From the NCBI GenBank assembly GCA_018400535.1, contig JAGYMQ010000037.1:1-49949 (forward strand): a stretch of DNA of 49,949 nt. Direction: 5' to 3'. A program made the translations under genes and the position numbers. Positions 15,407-26,100 of this stretch are shown here, one piece after another. Source of the DNA: Candidatus Cloacimonadota bacterium (lineage in GTDB: Bacteria > Cloacimonadota > Cloacimonadia > Cloacimonadales > TCS61). The first letter of the stretch is position 1, and the number at the start of each line of letters is the position of its first letter. The notes beneath the pieces are model-generated. The model ran no database searches. It was not told the origin of the DNA and saw only the letters and a program-made list of their open reading frames with translations.

Positions 15407-16620
15407 TGATTGCCTTTAGTCTCGCATTACGCTATTTGAAAGGAAGAAATAGATTCTGGTTCTCGACGGTAAATTTACTTTCTTTTTCCGGAATTGTGCT
15501 GGGAGTTTTTTCGCTGCTTGTCGTTTCTTCGGTAATGAATGGTCTGAGCGCTGATATGCGAAATCGAATTATTGGCTCGAAAGCAGAAATTATGGTGCAC
15601 AACGCAGATTTTTCTCCCATTTCAAACTACCGAAAATTAACAACAAAAATTGAAAAAAATCCTGACGTGATCGCTGCTGCTTCCGTCTGTGAATCAGAAT
15701 TGATGATCAACAAAGATAATAATATTAGCGCTACGATCTGCTTAGGAATCGAACCCGAGAAGTACGACAAGATCACAAATATCTTTGATAAGATCGTGGT
15801 CGGAAATTTCGAAAACGAAGATCTTGCTGAAGGCATAATTTTGGGATTGGAACTTTCTCTGACGTTAAACGCTACAGTCGGCGAAGAAATTGTTCTTTCT
15901 TCTCCAATTGGCACAAAACCTTCTCCTTTCGGATTATTGCCTGAAACTAAAAGATTGAAAGTTGTCGGAATTTTCTCTTCCGGCTTACCCGAATTTGATC
16001 GGGTTTACACTTTCATTTCGCTCCAAAACGGACAGCTCTTTCTTGGAAAAAATGATGCTGTCGGGCATATCGCAGTGAAAACAAAAAATGTCAGAAAATC
16101 TCATCTCGCAGCAAAAAAATTGCAAAAAAATCTTTATCAAAAATTTAAAGTGGAAGATTGGCGTCAATTCGAAGCAAATCTTTTTAATGCGATAAAAATG
16201 GAAAAGGCCGTAATGTTCACTGTTCTTGCCTTGATGATCATAATTGCAGCTTTTAATATGGCAGGAAATTTTATCAAACTGGTTGCAGAAAAAAGAACTG
16301 ATATTGGAATTCTCAAAGGCTTGGGTGCTCCCCAAAAACTCGTGCAAAATATCTTTGTGACAATGGGAATCGTGATCGGTTCTATGGGAGCAATATTTGG
16401 AATGGTATTAGCTTTAATTCTGTTAAATTTACAGCAAAAATATCATTTCGTCAAAATCCCGATTTCCGGACTTCCTATTCATTGGCTTCCCGTGGAAATA
16501 AAATTATCCGATTTTATTTTTGTGCCTTTGCTGGTTCTATTCATAAGCTTGCTGACGACTTTTTATCCTTCCCGAAAAACACTGAAAATTAAACCGATTG
16601 AGATCATTCAGAATAGATAA
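15406..16620 (+). CDS. LolC/E-type ABC transporter permease
   Basis: 404 residues with the topology of the lipoprotein-release permeases: one helix at about 22-45, a large periplasmic MacB-type domain (about 46-265), then three C-terminal helices (about 268-292, 315-342, 370-395) forming the FtsX domain with ISLLTTFYPSRKTLKIKPIEII at the end. The N-terminus LALRYLKGRNRFWFSTVNL matches LolC/LolE. Such permeases extract lipoproteins from the inner membrane with the ATPase LolD, but no lolD is adjacent and only one permease is present. Translation is coupled to the gene before. Confidence 0.88.
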   Translation: MIAFSLALRYLKGRNRFWFSTVNLLSFSGIVLGVFSLLVVSSVMNGLSADMRNRIIGSKAEIMVHNADFSPISNYRKLTTKIEKNPDVIAAASVCESELMINKDNNISATICLGIEPEKYDKITNIFDKIVVGNFENEDLAEGIILGLELSLTLNATVGEEIVLSSPIGTKPSPFGLLPETKRLKVVGIFSSGLPEFDRVYTFISLQNGQLFLGKNDAVGHIAVKTKNVRKSHLAAKKLQKNLYQKFKVEDWRQFEANLFNAIKMEKAVMFTVLALMIIIAAFNMAGNFIKLVAEKRTDIGILKGLGAPQKLVQNIFVTMGIVIGSMGAIFGMVLALILLNLQQKYHFVKIPISGLPIHWLPVEIKLSDFIFVPLLVLFISLLTTFYPSRKTLKIKPIEIIQNR

Positions 16621-16951
16621 ACAAAGAACTCATGTGAAATAATTTAAATTTTCTTTCTGTCAGTGTTTTTTCTTGTAACGTTTCGATTTGATCCAAAATT
16701 GCTTCCCGATTTAGTGAAACAAGAAAAATTAATTTTTTTTTCCTCCATATTTCTTTACTGATTACCCATTTGAGAATTTCAAAAATATTAAGATAAAAAC
16801 ATTCTTGACACATAGCTAACTGACCAAAAATTAACCAGCAAGAAACGTAAAATGAGTTATGAGATTTCATGCAATATTGAGCATAACTTATTTAAAATCA
16901 GGCAATTATTGTTTTCAATGATTGTTATAAAAAAATACTACGGAGTTACAT
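16621..16951. other. Gene-poor region before nrdJ
   Basis: About 330 bases of AT-rich sequence. A minus-strand frame of 88 codons (16604-16870) overlaps the permease end and lacks a ribosome binding site, so I do not call it. I looked for a B12 riboswitch in front of the B12-dependent reductase and saw none of its conserved boxes. Only a binding site (GGAG) for nrdJ was recognised. Confidence 0.5.
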
Positions 16952-19201
16952 ATGAAGCTTTCTGAAAATGCCTTAACAGTTTTAAAAAAAAGATATTTCA
17001 AAAAAGATAAAGAAGGAAAATCAACAGAAAATTGGGAAAAAATGATCGACCGCGTTGCTGGTAATATCAGCGCTGGTGATCCTGATAAAAAGAAAAAATA
17101 TTACAAATTGTTAGATTCAGGTTATTTCCTGCCAAATTCACCGACCTTGATGAATGCTGGAAATGATCTACAACAGCTTTCTGCTTGTTTTGTCCTGCCT
17201 TTGGAAGACAGTATGGATAGCATTTTCCAAACCATAAAAAATGCAGCACTTATTCACAAAAGTGGTGGTGGCACCGGTTTTAGTTTCAGCAAATTACGAC
17301 AAGCAAATGCCAGAGTTCGTAGCACAAATGGAGTTTCCAGTGGTCCGATCTCTTTTCTTAAGGTTTTCAATTCTGCTACCGATGCTGTGAAACAAGGAGG
17401 AACCAGACGCGGCGCGAATATGGCGATCCTCAATGTCGATCATCCGCAGATCATCGAATTCATCAAATCAAAAGAAAATACAAGTGAATTGACTAATTTC
17501 AATATCAGCGTCGGTATCACGAAAAGATTTATGGAAGCTTTCTATCAAGATACCGAATATGAGCTGATCGCTCCCCACACCAAAGAAGTAGTGGAAAAAT
17601 TGAAAGCCCGTGATGTCTTTGAGCTGATCGTGGATATGGCTCATAAAAATGGAGAACCTGGTCTTGTTTTTATGGATCGTTTGAATGAGCATAATCCGAC
17701 TCCACATGTAGGTAAGATTGAAAGTACAAATCCTTGTGGTGAACAACCTCTTTTGCCAAATGAAGCTTGCAATCTTGGTTCCATCAATTTGGCTGCTTTC
17801 GTCAAAGAAAAAAAAATAAATTGGGAAAAATTGCGATCTGTTGTGACAGACAGCGTCCAATTTTTAGATGATGTCATCGATCAGTCTCGCTTTCCGCTGC
17901 CAGAAATAAATGAAATGGTAAAAGCCAACCGCAAGATCGGACTCGGAGTTATGGGCTGGGCAGATCTGCTTTATCAACTGAAAATACCCTACAGCAGTGA
18001 AGAAGCGATCGAACTGGCGGAAGAGATCATGGAATTCGTAGATTATCATTCCAAAATCGCTTCAATGAATTTAGCTGAGAAATTAACTGCTTTTCCCAAT
18101 TTCAAAGGAAGTATCTATCAAGAAAAAAAATTGATCCGACCATCGATAAAAATGGATTGGAAAGTTTTGCAGGAAAAAATCGCAGAAAAGGGAATTCGGA
18201 ACGCCACAACGACAACTATCGCACCGACTGGCACGATAAGTATGATCGCTGATACCTCAGGCGGGATCGAACCTCAATTTTCTCTGGTCTATGTTAAAAA
18301 CGTGATGGATGGTGAAAAATTGCTTTATGTCAATCCGCATTTTGAAGAAGCTTGCCGTCAAGCTGGTATCTTTTCCAAAGAATTGATGGAAAAAGTTTCA
18401 CAAAAAGGTAGCATCAAAGAAATCCCGGAAATTCCTGATAACATAAAAAAAATCTTTGTCACCGCCCATGATATTTCTCCCAAATGGCACATTTTGATGC
18501 AAGCAGCTTTCCAAAAATACACTGATAACGCTGTTTCCAAAACGATCAATTTTTCCAAAGATGCAACCAAAGAAGATATCCGCATGGCTTATGAACTCGC
18601 TTATGAAAAAGGTTGCAAAGGGGTTACCGTCTATCGCGATGGCAGCAGGGAAAATCAAGTTTTGAATTTGGGAAAAGAAATAAAAAAATCTCAAAATGGT
18701 AATCGTATAGCTCCCCGTGAACGACCCGAAACAACTGTCGGTATTACCCAAAAGATCGAAACAGGTTGCGGTCATCTTTATGTTACAATAAATTCAGATT
18801 CAAAAGGAGCTTGTGAGATATTCACCCAGATGGGAAAAGTAGGTGGCTGCGCTTCTGCTCAATTGGAAGCTATTGCACGGCTCACTTCTCTTTGCCTGCG
18901 TTCGAATGTTAAAGTTAGCTCGATCATTCGCCAGCTCAAAGGCATTCGCTGTCCCAATCCAATGTGGCATAATGGAACGATCATCACTTCCTGCGCGGAT
19001 GGATTAGCAAAATCTCTGGAAAAATTTTTGCAACTGGATCAGGATTCTCTGCAAGATATCGACAAGATCAATCAAAGCTACGAACGCAAAGCTCAAGACA
19101 GCAAAAAGAATTTCTCGGCTATTTGTCCTGATTGTGGTAGCCCTGTCGAACACAGCGAAGGCTGTCTTGTCTGCAATGCTTGCGGTTGGTCAAAATGCTG
19201 A
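16952..19201 (+). CDS. nrdJ: Adenosylcobalamin-dependent ribonucleotide reductase (class II)
   Basis: Makes deoxyribonucleotides using a B12 radical, so it needs neither oxygen nor the NrdG activase. In the 749 residues I see the first redox Cys in QLSACFVLPL (C79), the loop SGGGTGFSFS, and the catalytic NPCGEQPLLP with C262 and E264. The C-terminal part carries the extra domain of this family (CGHLYVTIN, GGCASAQLEAIARL) and a zinc-ribbon tail with CPDCG and CNACGWSKC that shuttles reducing equivalents from thioredoxin. GGAG precedes ATG. It appears monocistronic. Confidence 0.95.
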   Translation: MKLSENALTVLKKRYFKKDKEGKSTENWEKMIDRVAGNISAGDPDKKKKYYKLLDSGYFLPNSPTLMNAGNDLQQLSACFVLPLEDSMDSIFQTIKNAALIHKSGGGTGFSFSKLRQANARVRSTNGVSSGPISFLKVFNSATDAVKQGGTRRGANMAILNVDHPQIIEFIKSKENTSELTNFNISVGITKRFMEAFYQDTEYELIAPHTKEVVEKLKARDVFELIVDMAHKNGEPGLVFMDRLNEHNPTPHVGKIESTNPCGEQPLLPNEACNLGSINLAAFVKEKKINWEKLRSVVTDSVQFLDDVIDQSRFPLPEINEMVKANRKIGLGVMGWADLLYQLKIPYSSEEAIELAEEIMEFVDYHSKIASMNLAEKLTAFPNFKGSIYQEKKLIRPSIKMDWKVLQEKIAEKGIRNATTTTIAPTGTISMIADTSGGIEPQFSLVYVKNVMDGEKLLYVNPHFEEACRQAGIFSKELMEKVSQKGSIKEIPEIPDNIKKIFVTAHDISPKWHILMQAAFQKYTDNAVSKTINFSKDATKEDIRMAYELAYEKGCKGVTVYRDGSRENQVLNLGKEIKKSQNGNRIAPRERPETTVGITQKIETGCGHLYVTINSDSKGACEIFTQMGKVGGCASAQLEAIARLTSLCLRSNVKVSSIIRQLKGIRCPNPMWHNGTIITSCADGLAKSLEKFLQLDQDSLQDIDKINQSYERKAQDSKKNFSAICPDCGSPVEHSEGCLVCNACGWSKC

Positions 19202-19480
19202 GCTATTTATTTCATTTCTGCAAAATTAATAACTTTCAACTGATGAAGCGATCAAGATATTAATTATGGTTTCAGAATATCAGCAAATACGAATTCTGAG
19301 GTCATCAGCTGTTTTCTTTTGTAGCAAAAAGTAAAAAAACAGAATAAAAAAGCAGAATCATTTCATCCTAGAAAAAAAAGTAACTATCAGCTCTTCGGTT
19401 TCCCTTATTTTTTCTTTACAAATAAACTTATCCTACAATTTACTACTTGCTAAAAATAATTAAAATGTTTGAGGTTAATA

Positions 19481-22081
19481 ATGATAAGTAGTCAAGAGAT
19501 CAGAAATCAATTTATCGAATTTTTTAGACAAAAAAAACATAAAGAAGTGCGCTCTGCGCCAGTCATTCCGATCGACGATCCAACCTTGCTTTTTACAAAT
19601 GCTGGCATGAACCAATTTAAAAGCATTTTTCTGGGACAAAAAAAAACTGAGCACAGCCGCGTGGTGGACAGCCAAAAATGTATCCGCGCTGGCGGCAAAC
19701 ACAACGATCTGGAAGAAGTCGGAAAAGATGGCTTCCATCACACTTTTTTTGAGATGCTGGGAAATTGGAGTTTCGATGATTATTACAAAAAAAAAGCGAT
19801 CATCTGGGCGTGGGAACTTTTGACAGAAGTCTGGAAACTGCCAAAGGAAAAACTTTATGCGACCGTTCACAAAACAGATGGTGAAGCTTATGAATTATGG
19901 AAAAAAGAAACTGACATTGATCCACAGCATATTGAATATCACGGTGATAAAGATAATTTCTGGGAAATGGGAAATACAGGACCTTGCGGTCCTTGTTCAG
20001 AAATTCATTATGATCGTGGCCCAGAATTCTGTAATCTCCAGAATGAACCGAACCATAAATGTCTCGTTAATGGAGATTGTCATCGATATATCGAACTTTG
20101 GAATCTCGTTTTCATCCAATATAACCGCGATAGCGAAGGAAAATTGCATCACCTTTCTCAAAAATTTGTTGATACAGGTGCAGGCTTTGAGCGAATTTGT
20201 CAGGTTTTGCAACATAAAAATTCAAATTATGATACCGATCTTTTTATGCCAATAATCCAAGAAATTGAAAATATGAGCAAAAAAATATATCTCGCTTCAT
20301 CTGAAGGGATTTCTCACCGCGTTATCGCTGATCATATCAGAGCGTTAACCTTTGCTCTCGCTGATGGCGGAATGCCTTCCAATGAAGGACGCGGTTACGT
20401 GTTGCGGCGGATCTTGCGGCGCGCTGCTCGTCACGGCAGATTGCTGGAAATTCACAAGCCATTTCTCTATAAATTAGTGAAGAAAGTCGTTAAATTGATG
20501 GGAACGCATTACGAAGAATTAACAGAAAAACAAGCACATATCGAACTTATCATCAAAGCAGAAGAAGAACGCTTCAATCAAACTTTGGATAAAGGACTGG
20601 AAAAATTTGACGAGTTCCTTTCCCAATCTGAAAAAACCATCTCGGGTAAAAATGCTTTCATGCTTTACGATACCTACGGTTTCCCCTTCGACCTGACAAA
20701 AGTGATGGCTGAAGAAAAAGGATTTGAAGTCGATGAGAAAAATTTCCAGGAAGAGATGAAAAAGCAGAAACAACGCGCTCGTGAAGCTCATAAATTTGAT
20801 CGTAAAATTTCACTCACAGAACTTGTGAGAACAGAAAAAAATTGGAAAACAAAATTTGTGGGATATGAAACCGAAAAATGTGAATCCAAGCTCATAGCTT
20901 TCCAGCAGAAAAAGGATGATGAAATTATCGTCGTTTTAGATAAAACACCTTTTTATGCAGAATCGGGCGGGCAGGTTGCAGATACGGGAAAAATCTATAA
21001 CAAAGATTGCAAAATTGAGGTCAACGACGTGCAAAAGGAAAATGATATCTTTTTCCATTTTGGAAAAATTTTGTCAGGAAAACCCCAGAAAGGAATTTTT
21101 ACCGCAAAGATCAATTCCGAAAACCGTAAAGCAATTTCACGCAATCACACGGCAACACACCTTTTGCATAAAGCGCTAAAGCTCGTTCTGGGCGAACATG
21201 TGAATCAAAAAGGATCGCTTGTTAATCCTGAACATCTGCGTTTTGATTTCACGCATTTCCAGAAAATGAGCGCCAGAGAATTGCAATTCGTCGAAGAAGA
21301 AGTGAATAGACAGGTGCGAAATTGTTTGCCAGTTCAAGTTGTTCATCAAAAACTGGCTGATGCAAAAAAATCTGGAGCTGTTGCACTGTTTGGTGAAAAA
21401 TATGGAGAAGATGTGCGCGTCGTGTCAATGGGTGATTTTACCAGAGAACTTTGCGGTGGCATCCATTTGAATTTCACTGGTGAGATCGGTTTTTTCAAGA
21501 TCATTGCTGAATCTTCGATCGCCGCTGGCATCAGAAGGATCGAAGCGATCACTGGAAAAAAGGCAGAAGAATTCGTGCAGAAATTGCAAAATGATCTGGA
21601 AGATATCAGCAGCAAACTCCATTCGCCAATCTCAGAAATCACTGACAAAATCGAAAAATTATTAACAGAAAACAAAGAGCAACAGATGAAATTGCAACAG
21701 CTCAAAACAAGTTCTGCCAGCCATTCCCTGGATAATTTGATAAAAAATGCAAGAAAAATCTCCAGCTTTAAACTGGTCACAGCAAAGGTAAATATCGAAG
21801 ATCAAACGATGATGAGACAATTGGGCGATCAATTGAAAAATAAATTAGGATCTGGTATTGGAGTGCTGGCTGCAGAAAATGACGGAAAAGTCTCGTTGAT
21901 CGCAGTAGTCACCAAGGATTTAACCAAAAAGTATCAAGCTGGCAAGATCATCGGAAAAGTTGCTAAGATCGTATCTGGCGGTGGCGGCGGTAGACCTGAT
22001 ATGGCAATGGCTGGCGGTAAAGACGTGAAAAAAATCAGCGAAGCCCTGGCAGAAGTTCCAAACATCATTTCCAAAATGTAA
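19481..22081 (+). CDS. alaS: Alanine--tRNA ligase
   Basis: Charges tRNA-Ala and edits Ser/Gly mischarging. 866 residues, usual length. The class II core has CIRAGGKHNDLEEVG and HHTFFEMLGNWSF; the editing domain has the zinc ligands in HTATHLLH and CGGIH; a coiled coil (about 700-740) leads to the C-Ala domain with VSGGGGGRPDMAMAGGKD. I use ATG 19481, which has GAGG seven bases upstream; the TTG four codons earlier overlaps that site. The preceding 280 bases hold no gene and no T-box leader that I can see. Confidence 0.96.
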   Translation: MISSQEIRNQFIEFFRQKKHKEVRSAPVIPIDDPTLLFTNAGMNQFKSIFLGQKKTEHSRVVDSQKCIRAGGKHNDLEEVGKDGFHHTFFEMLGNWSFDDYYKKKAIIWAWELLTEVWKLPKEKLYATVHKTDGEAYELWKKETDIDPQHIEYHGDKDNFWEMGNTGPCGPCSEIHYDRGPEFCNLQNEPNHKCLVNGDCHRYIELWNLVFIQYNRDSEGKLHHLSQKFVDTGAGFERICQVLQHKNSNYDTDLFMPIIQEIENMSKKIYLASSEGISHRVIADHIRALTFALADGGMPSNEGRGYVLRRILRRAARHGRLLEIHKPFLYKLVKKVVKLMGTHYEELTEKQAHIELIIKAEEERFNQTLDKGLEKFDEFLSQSEKTISGKNAFMLYDTYGFPFDLTKVMAEEKGFEVDEKNFQEEMKKQKQRAREAHKFDRKISLTELVRTEKNWKTKFVGYETEKCESKLIAFQQKKDDEIIVVLDKTPFYAESGGQVADTGKIYNKDCKIEVNDVQKENDIFFHFGKILSGKPQKGIFTAKINSENRKAISRNHTATHLLHKALKLVLGEHVNQKGSLVNPEHLRFDFTHFQKMSARELQFVEEEVNRQVRNCLPVQVVHQKLADAKKSGAVALFGEKYGEDVRVVSMGDFTRELCGGIHLNFTGEIGFFKIIAESSIAAGIRRIEAITGKKAEEFVQKLQNDLEDISSKLHSPISEITDKIEKLLTENKEQQMKLQQLKTSSASHSLDNLIKNARKISSFKLVTAKVNIEDQTMMRQLGDQLKNKLGSGIGVLAAENDGKVSLIAVVTKDLTKKYQAGKIIGKVAKIVSGGGGGRPDMAMAGGKDVKKISEALAEVPNIISKM

Positions 22082-22083
22082 CA

Positions 22084-23061
22084 ATGAAAATTTTGATAAT
22101 TCGTTTTAGCTCGCTGGGCGATATTGTTCTTACTCAACCCGTAATCAGCGTTTTACGAGAATTTTATGAAGAAGAATTAAAAATAGATTATCTAACGAAA
22201 AGACAATATGCATCGGTGATCTCAGCTTTCAACGAGATCAATAACATCTATTTTTGGGAAAAAAAAGCCGAATTACTCAAAAATTTACGTCAAAAAAAAT
22301 TCGATCTTGTCATCGACTTGCAAGCAAAGTTCAATTCCTGGCTGGTAAAATTTATAGTAAAGCCAAAAAAAATCGTTACCTATCAAAAAAAACACTTTTA
22401 CCGCTTTTTGCTTATCAAGAAATTTGCGAAAAAGCCAATCAATTCAACGACTGATCTATATTTTTCTGCTCTCAGAAAATTGGGAATTGAAAGAGAAGCA
22501 AACGTTCCAAAATTGTATATAAAAAAAACTGATGATTTGCTAGCTTCAAGCGCTGACCAGAAGTTGGGAATTTTTCCTGGTGCACTTCACAAAACGAAGC
22601 AATATCCGATCGAGCAATTAGTCCAATTTATGGATAAATTTCTTGAAGACAACACAATTCAGATTTACATTTTGGGTTCTGCAGTAGAAAAAAAGCTATC
22701 GCAAATAATAAGAGACAAAAGTAAAAAAAGGTTTATAGATTTATGCGGAAAATTATCAACAGAAGAATTATTGATCGCAATACAGGAAATGGATTTCGTG
22801 ATCAGCAATGACAGCGGACCAATGCACATTGCAGCAGCCATGAATAAACCACAGATCGCTATATTTGGTGCAACTCATCCGAAGCTGGGTTTTGCTCCGC
22901 AAAATGAAAAAGCGATCATTCTTTGCGCAGAACTCCCATGTCAACCTTGTTCACTTCACGGTAGTGAAAAATGCCCTTTAAATCATTTCAAATGTATGAA
23001 AAACCTGACAGCGGAAAGATTGTTCACAACTTTTGTAACACTTCGTGAACGATTCGCATAG
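22084..23061 (+). CDS. Glycosyltransferase family 9 (heptosyltransferase-like)
   Basis: 325 residues. The N-terminus ILIIRFSSLGDIVLTQPV is the family's nucleotide-sugar fold start, and the C-terminal half has LGIFPGA, FVISNDSGPMHIAAAM and a cysteine-rich PCQPCSLHGSEKCPL...CM segment typical of WaaF/WaaC relatives. It would add a sugar, probably heptose, to the lipopolysaccharide core on the inner face of the cytoplasmic membrane; exact donor unknown. The start lies 2 bases after the alaS stop. Supports a diderm envelope. Confidence 0.88.
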   Translation: MKILIIRFSSLGDIVLTQPVISVLREFYEEELKIDYLTKRQYASVISAFNEINNIYFWEKKAELLKNLRQKKFDLVIDLQAKFNSWLVKFIVKPKKIVTYQKKHFYRFLLIKKFAKKPINSTTDLYFSALRKLGIEREANVPKLYIKKTDDLLASSADQKLGIFPGALHKTKQYPIEQLVQFMDKFLEDNTIQIYILGSAVEKKLSQIIRDKSKKRFIDLCGKLSTEELLIAIQEMDFVISNDSGPMHIAAAMNKPQIAIFGATHPKLGFAPQNEKAIILCAELPCQPCSLHGSEKCPLNHFKCMKNLTAERLFTTFVTLRERFA

Positions 23062-23098
23062 AAATTGTATCAATTCTTTACAGTTTAAAAGTTCTTTA

Positions 23099-23127
23099 TT
23101 GACAATATTTTTTCCAAAAAGATATGT
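23099..23127 (+). promoter_or_regulatory. Candidate sigma70-type promoter of the large regulator
   Basis: TTGACA (23099-23104) is perfect. ATATGT (23122-23127) lies 17 bases downstream, followed by the regulator's GAGG binding site and ATG 23155. The -10 box is mediocre. The position in a 93-base gap between genes supports it. Confidence 0.5.
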
Positions 23128-23154
23128 GTCTCTCATTATTCAGACGAGGTAATT

Positions 23155-26100
23155 ATGAATCCAAAATTTGATGATATTTTAGTAAATTATATCACAAAAG
23201 ATTTTTTAATATTCGAGAATATATTGTCTGATATCAGATCAAGCAAAGGGAAAATAATCGAGATTATCGGCAAACAAGGATCAGGTAAATCTTTCATTTG
23301 CAGAAAATTAATAGACTATTCCCAGAAAAATAAGGGATCCTATCAGCTTTATATTCCAGCAATTTTTAAATTCAATCATTTTCAAGAGATCGTGAAACTT
23401 CTCACAGATATCAGTAACGTTGAATATGATGAGATCGTCCAAAATTCGCAAAAATATCAACTGAAAAATAATTTTGATTTTTTCTTTTATTTTATTGAAC
23501 AATTGATCGAGAGAGATCTTTTAAAAGACCGCACAATAATTATTTATGAAAAACATTATTTGGATGATTACACAACAGATTTCATTCATTATATCAATGA
23601 GTATGTAAAGAACAAATTAATAAATTTTATCATTTTCACCCGCGAAAAAACCTTCACTTTTTCCAAAAAGTATGAATTACCGATTCCTACAACGCAAGAT
23701 TTAAAAAGCATTTTGAAAGAATTATTTCCAGAATCTCATAAAGATTTTAATGTGGAAAGCGAGATCTTGCACAAGATCACAAAGGGAAATTTTTTCCAGA
23801 TCGGTTTCATTTTGCATGATCTAACTGCAAAAAATATCAAACAAAAGATCACTGATTTCCTCGACAAAAAGGTCACAACAACCGAGATCATCAATGAGAA
23901 GATTAAACATCTCAGTGCTGGTCACAAGAAATTACTGATCACGATCTTCCTTTTGGACACCTATGCCTCTTTGGAAAATTTACAGAATTTCTTCAAAAAG
24001 AAAGAATTGGAATCTGGTTTAAAAAAGCTATATGCAGAAACTTTGATCTTCGAAGAGAACAAAGTCTATTATATCAGAAAAACTTCGATCTTGAAAGATT
24101 ATTTCTTTGCCCTTCCATCTAAAGAAAAAAAAATTCATTACAAAAGAGTTTTACCGCAAATCGATGAATCATTGCGAGCAGAATTTCAGCTCACTTTTCA
24201 AGAAGAGGATTTGGATAATTATCAGCAGATCATTGATTATTTGAGGAATATTTGTGATTATCAAAATCTGGTGATAATCTATCAAAAATATTTGAATAAT
24301 ATATCAGATAATGAAAGGAAGATCAGCATCAATACTAAATTGGGCATCGCCTATAAAAATATGAATAAACTGGATACAGCGGCAGAATATTTTCGACAGG
24401 CTCTGAAAAAATGTCTGAAAATAAATAAACCTGCTGATGATATCATATTTTATCTGGCCGAAACCTTACATCATCTCAATTCATCTGCCTACGCTCTGGA
24501 AGTTATCAAAAAATATTCAGCTAAATCAGACAACGCCTTTTTAAAAACCAAAATATTGCTTTTAAAAGCTGAGATCCAGCTGGAAAAGGAAGATTTTTCT
24601 TCTGCTTTGAAAACGATTGAAGAAGCTTCCTATTTTTCTGATCAGATTGAAGATAGAGAATTGAATAACATCATCAAAGCAGATCAAAAAAAGATCAAAG
24701 GTAAAATTTTTTATTATTCGGATCAGAGAAGCAAAGCTACAGGTGAATTTGAAGAAAGCGAAAAACTCTATAAAAAAGCTGATAGTAATGCTGGCCTGGC
24801 AGCGATCTATAATAATCTGGCTGTTCTGGCAATGTTCCGCGGGGAAAATCATCACGCTGAATCGCTGTTCAAAAAGAGCTTAAAATTTGAAGCTGAACGT
24901 TTTAATTTACATGGAATGTCCGTTTGCTACAGCAATCTGGGAAGCTTGTATGAAGACCGAGCTGATTATCAGAAATCTCTGGATAGCTTGGACAAGGGAC
25001 TTCGTATCCAGAAATTATTAGGCGATCGCTTCAGTGTGATAAATATTTATCTGAATATTGGCGTGACTTATATGGACAACGGAAATTTCAAAAAAGCCGA
25101 AACAGCACTGATGAATTCCATGAAGATCGCTCTGGAATCTAATCTGCAAAAAAGCGTCATTGCTACGCATAATAATCTCGGTGCGCTCTATTTCAAATGG
25201 GGAAATTTTAGCGCAGCGATCAAACACAATGAAGAAGCGATCAAGAAATCGAAAGATCTGAATTTTTATGAAGGAATGGTGCAATCCTACAATAATATTG
25301 GTGAGCTTTATGAAAAGCGAGGTGAATACAATCTTGCCTATGATTTTTATATCAAAGGTAAAGACCTGCTTTCAAAATGTTCAGATGAATTTATCAAATC
25401 CGAATTGAAAGGAAATCTGGGCAGCGTCTTGACGCGCTTGCACCAATTCAAAGATGCCTATTCCTGTCTGGTAGAAAGTTTTGATTTTTTTAAAAGTTTA
25501 AATGCAAAAGCGAAGATCATAGAAGGATCTCAAAAGCAGGCGATCTATTTCATTTTTACCCGAAATTTTGAAAGTGCAAATTATTATATCGATTCGGCTC
25601 TGGAACTGGCAGAAGAGATCGAAAATGAATATCAGATCGGGAAATGCTATTATCTGAAAGCACAGGTCGAAAAAGACGATCAAGAACAAGCACTGAACTA
25701 TTTGCAGCAAGCGATCGAAAAATTCGTTAAAACCAATAATAATTATGATCTAGCGCTGGCAAATTATGATTTTGCTAACGTGCTTTTCAAAATAAAAGAA
25801 GATTGGGAACAAGCTTTACAGATCCTGCAAAATAATAAGAAGATCATCAAAAAATTTGAAGCAATCAATCTCTTGGAAAAAAATGATCTGCTCATCCAAA
25901 AGATAAAAAAGAAATTTGCCAATGAGTTAAAAGAATCAAAACTTCAAGAGGATCTGCTCAATAAATTTTATAATGTGACGCAAGAGATCAAAGATATTTC
26001 TGATTTTGATCTGATGTTGGAAACGGCTTTAGATAAATTGATCGACTTTGCCGATGCCGATGGCGGGCTTTTTGCACTTTATTACAATGCAAAAGTCAAG

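Noticed and set aside
16604-16870. 88-codon minus-strand frame before nrdJ
   Set aside because: It overlaps the end of the LolC/E gene, has no ribosome binding site and its translation shows no family pattern.
16621-16951. B12 riboswitch in front of nrdJ
   Set aside because: None of the conserved cobalamin riboswitch boxes were visible; expected by function but not supported.
19202-19480. T-box or other leader in front of alaS
   Set aside because: No T-box sequence or terminator/antiterminator pair seen; only AT-rich sequence with weak promoter-like boxes.
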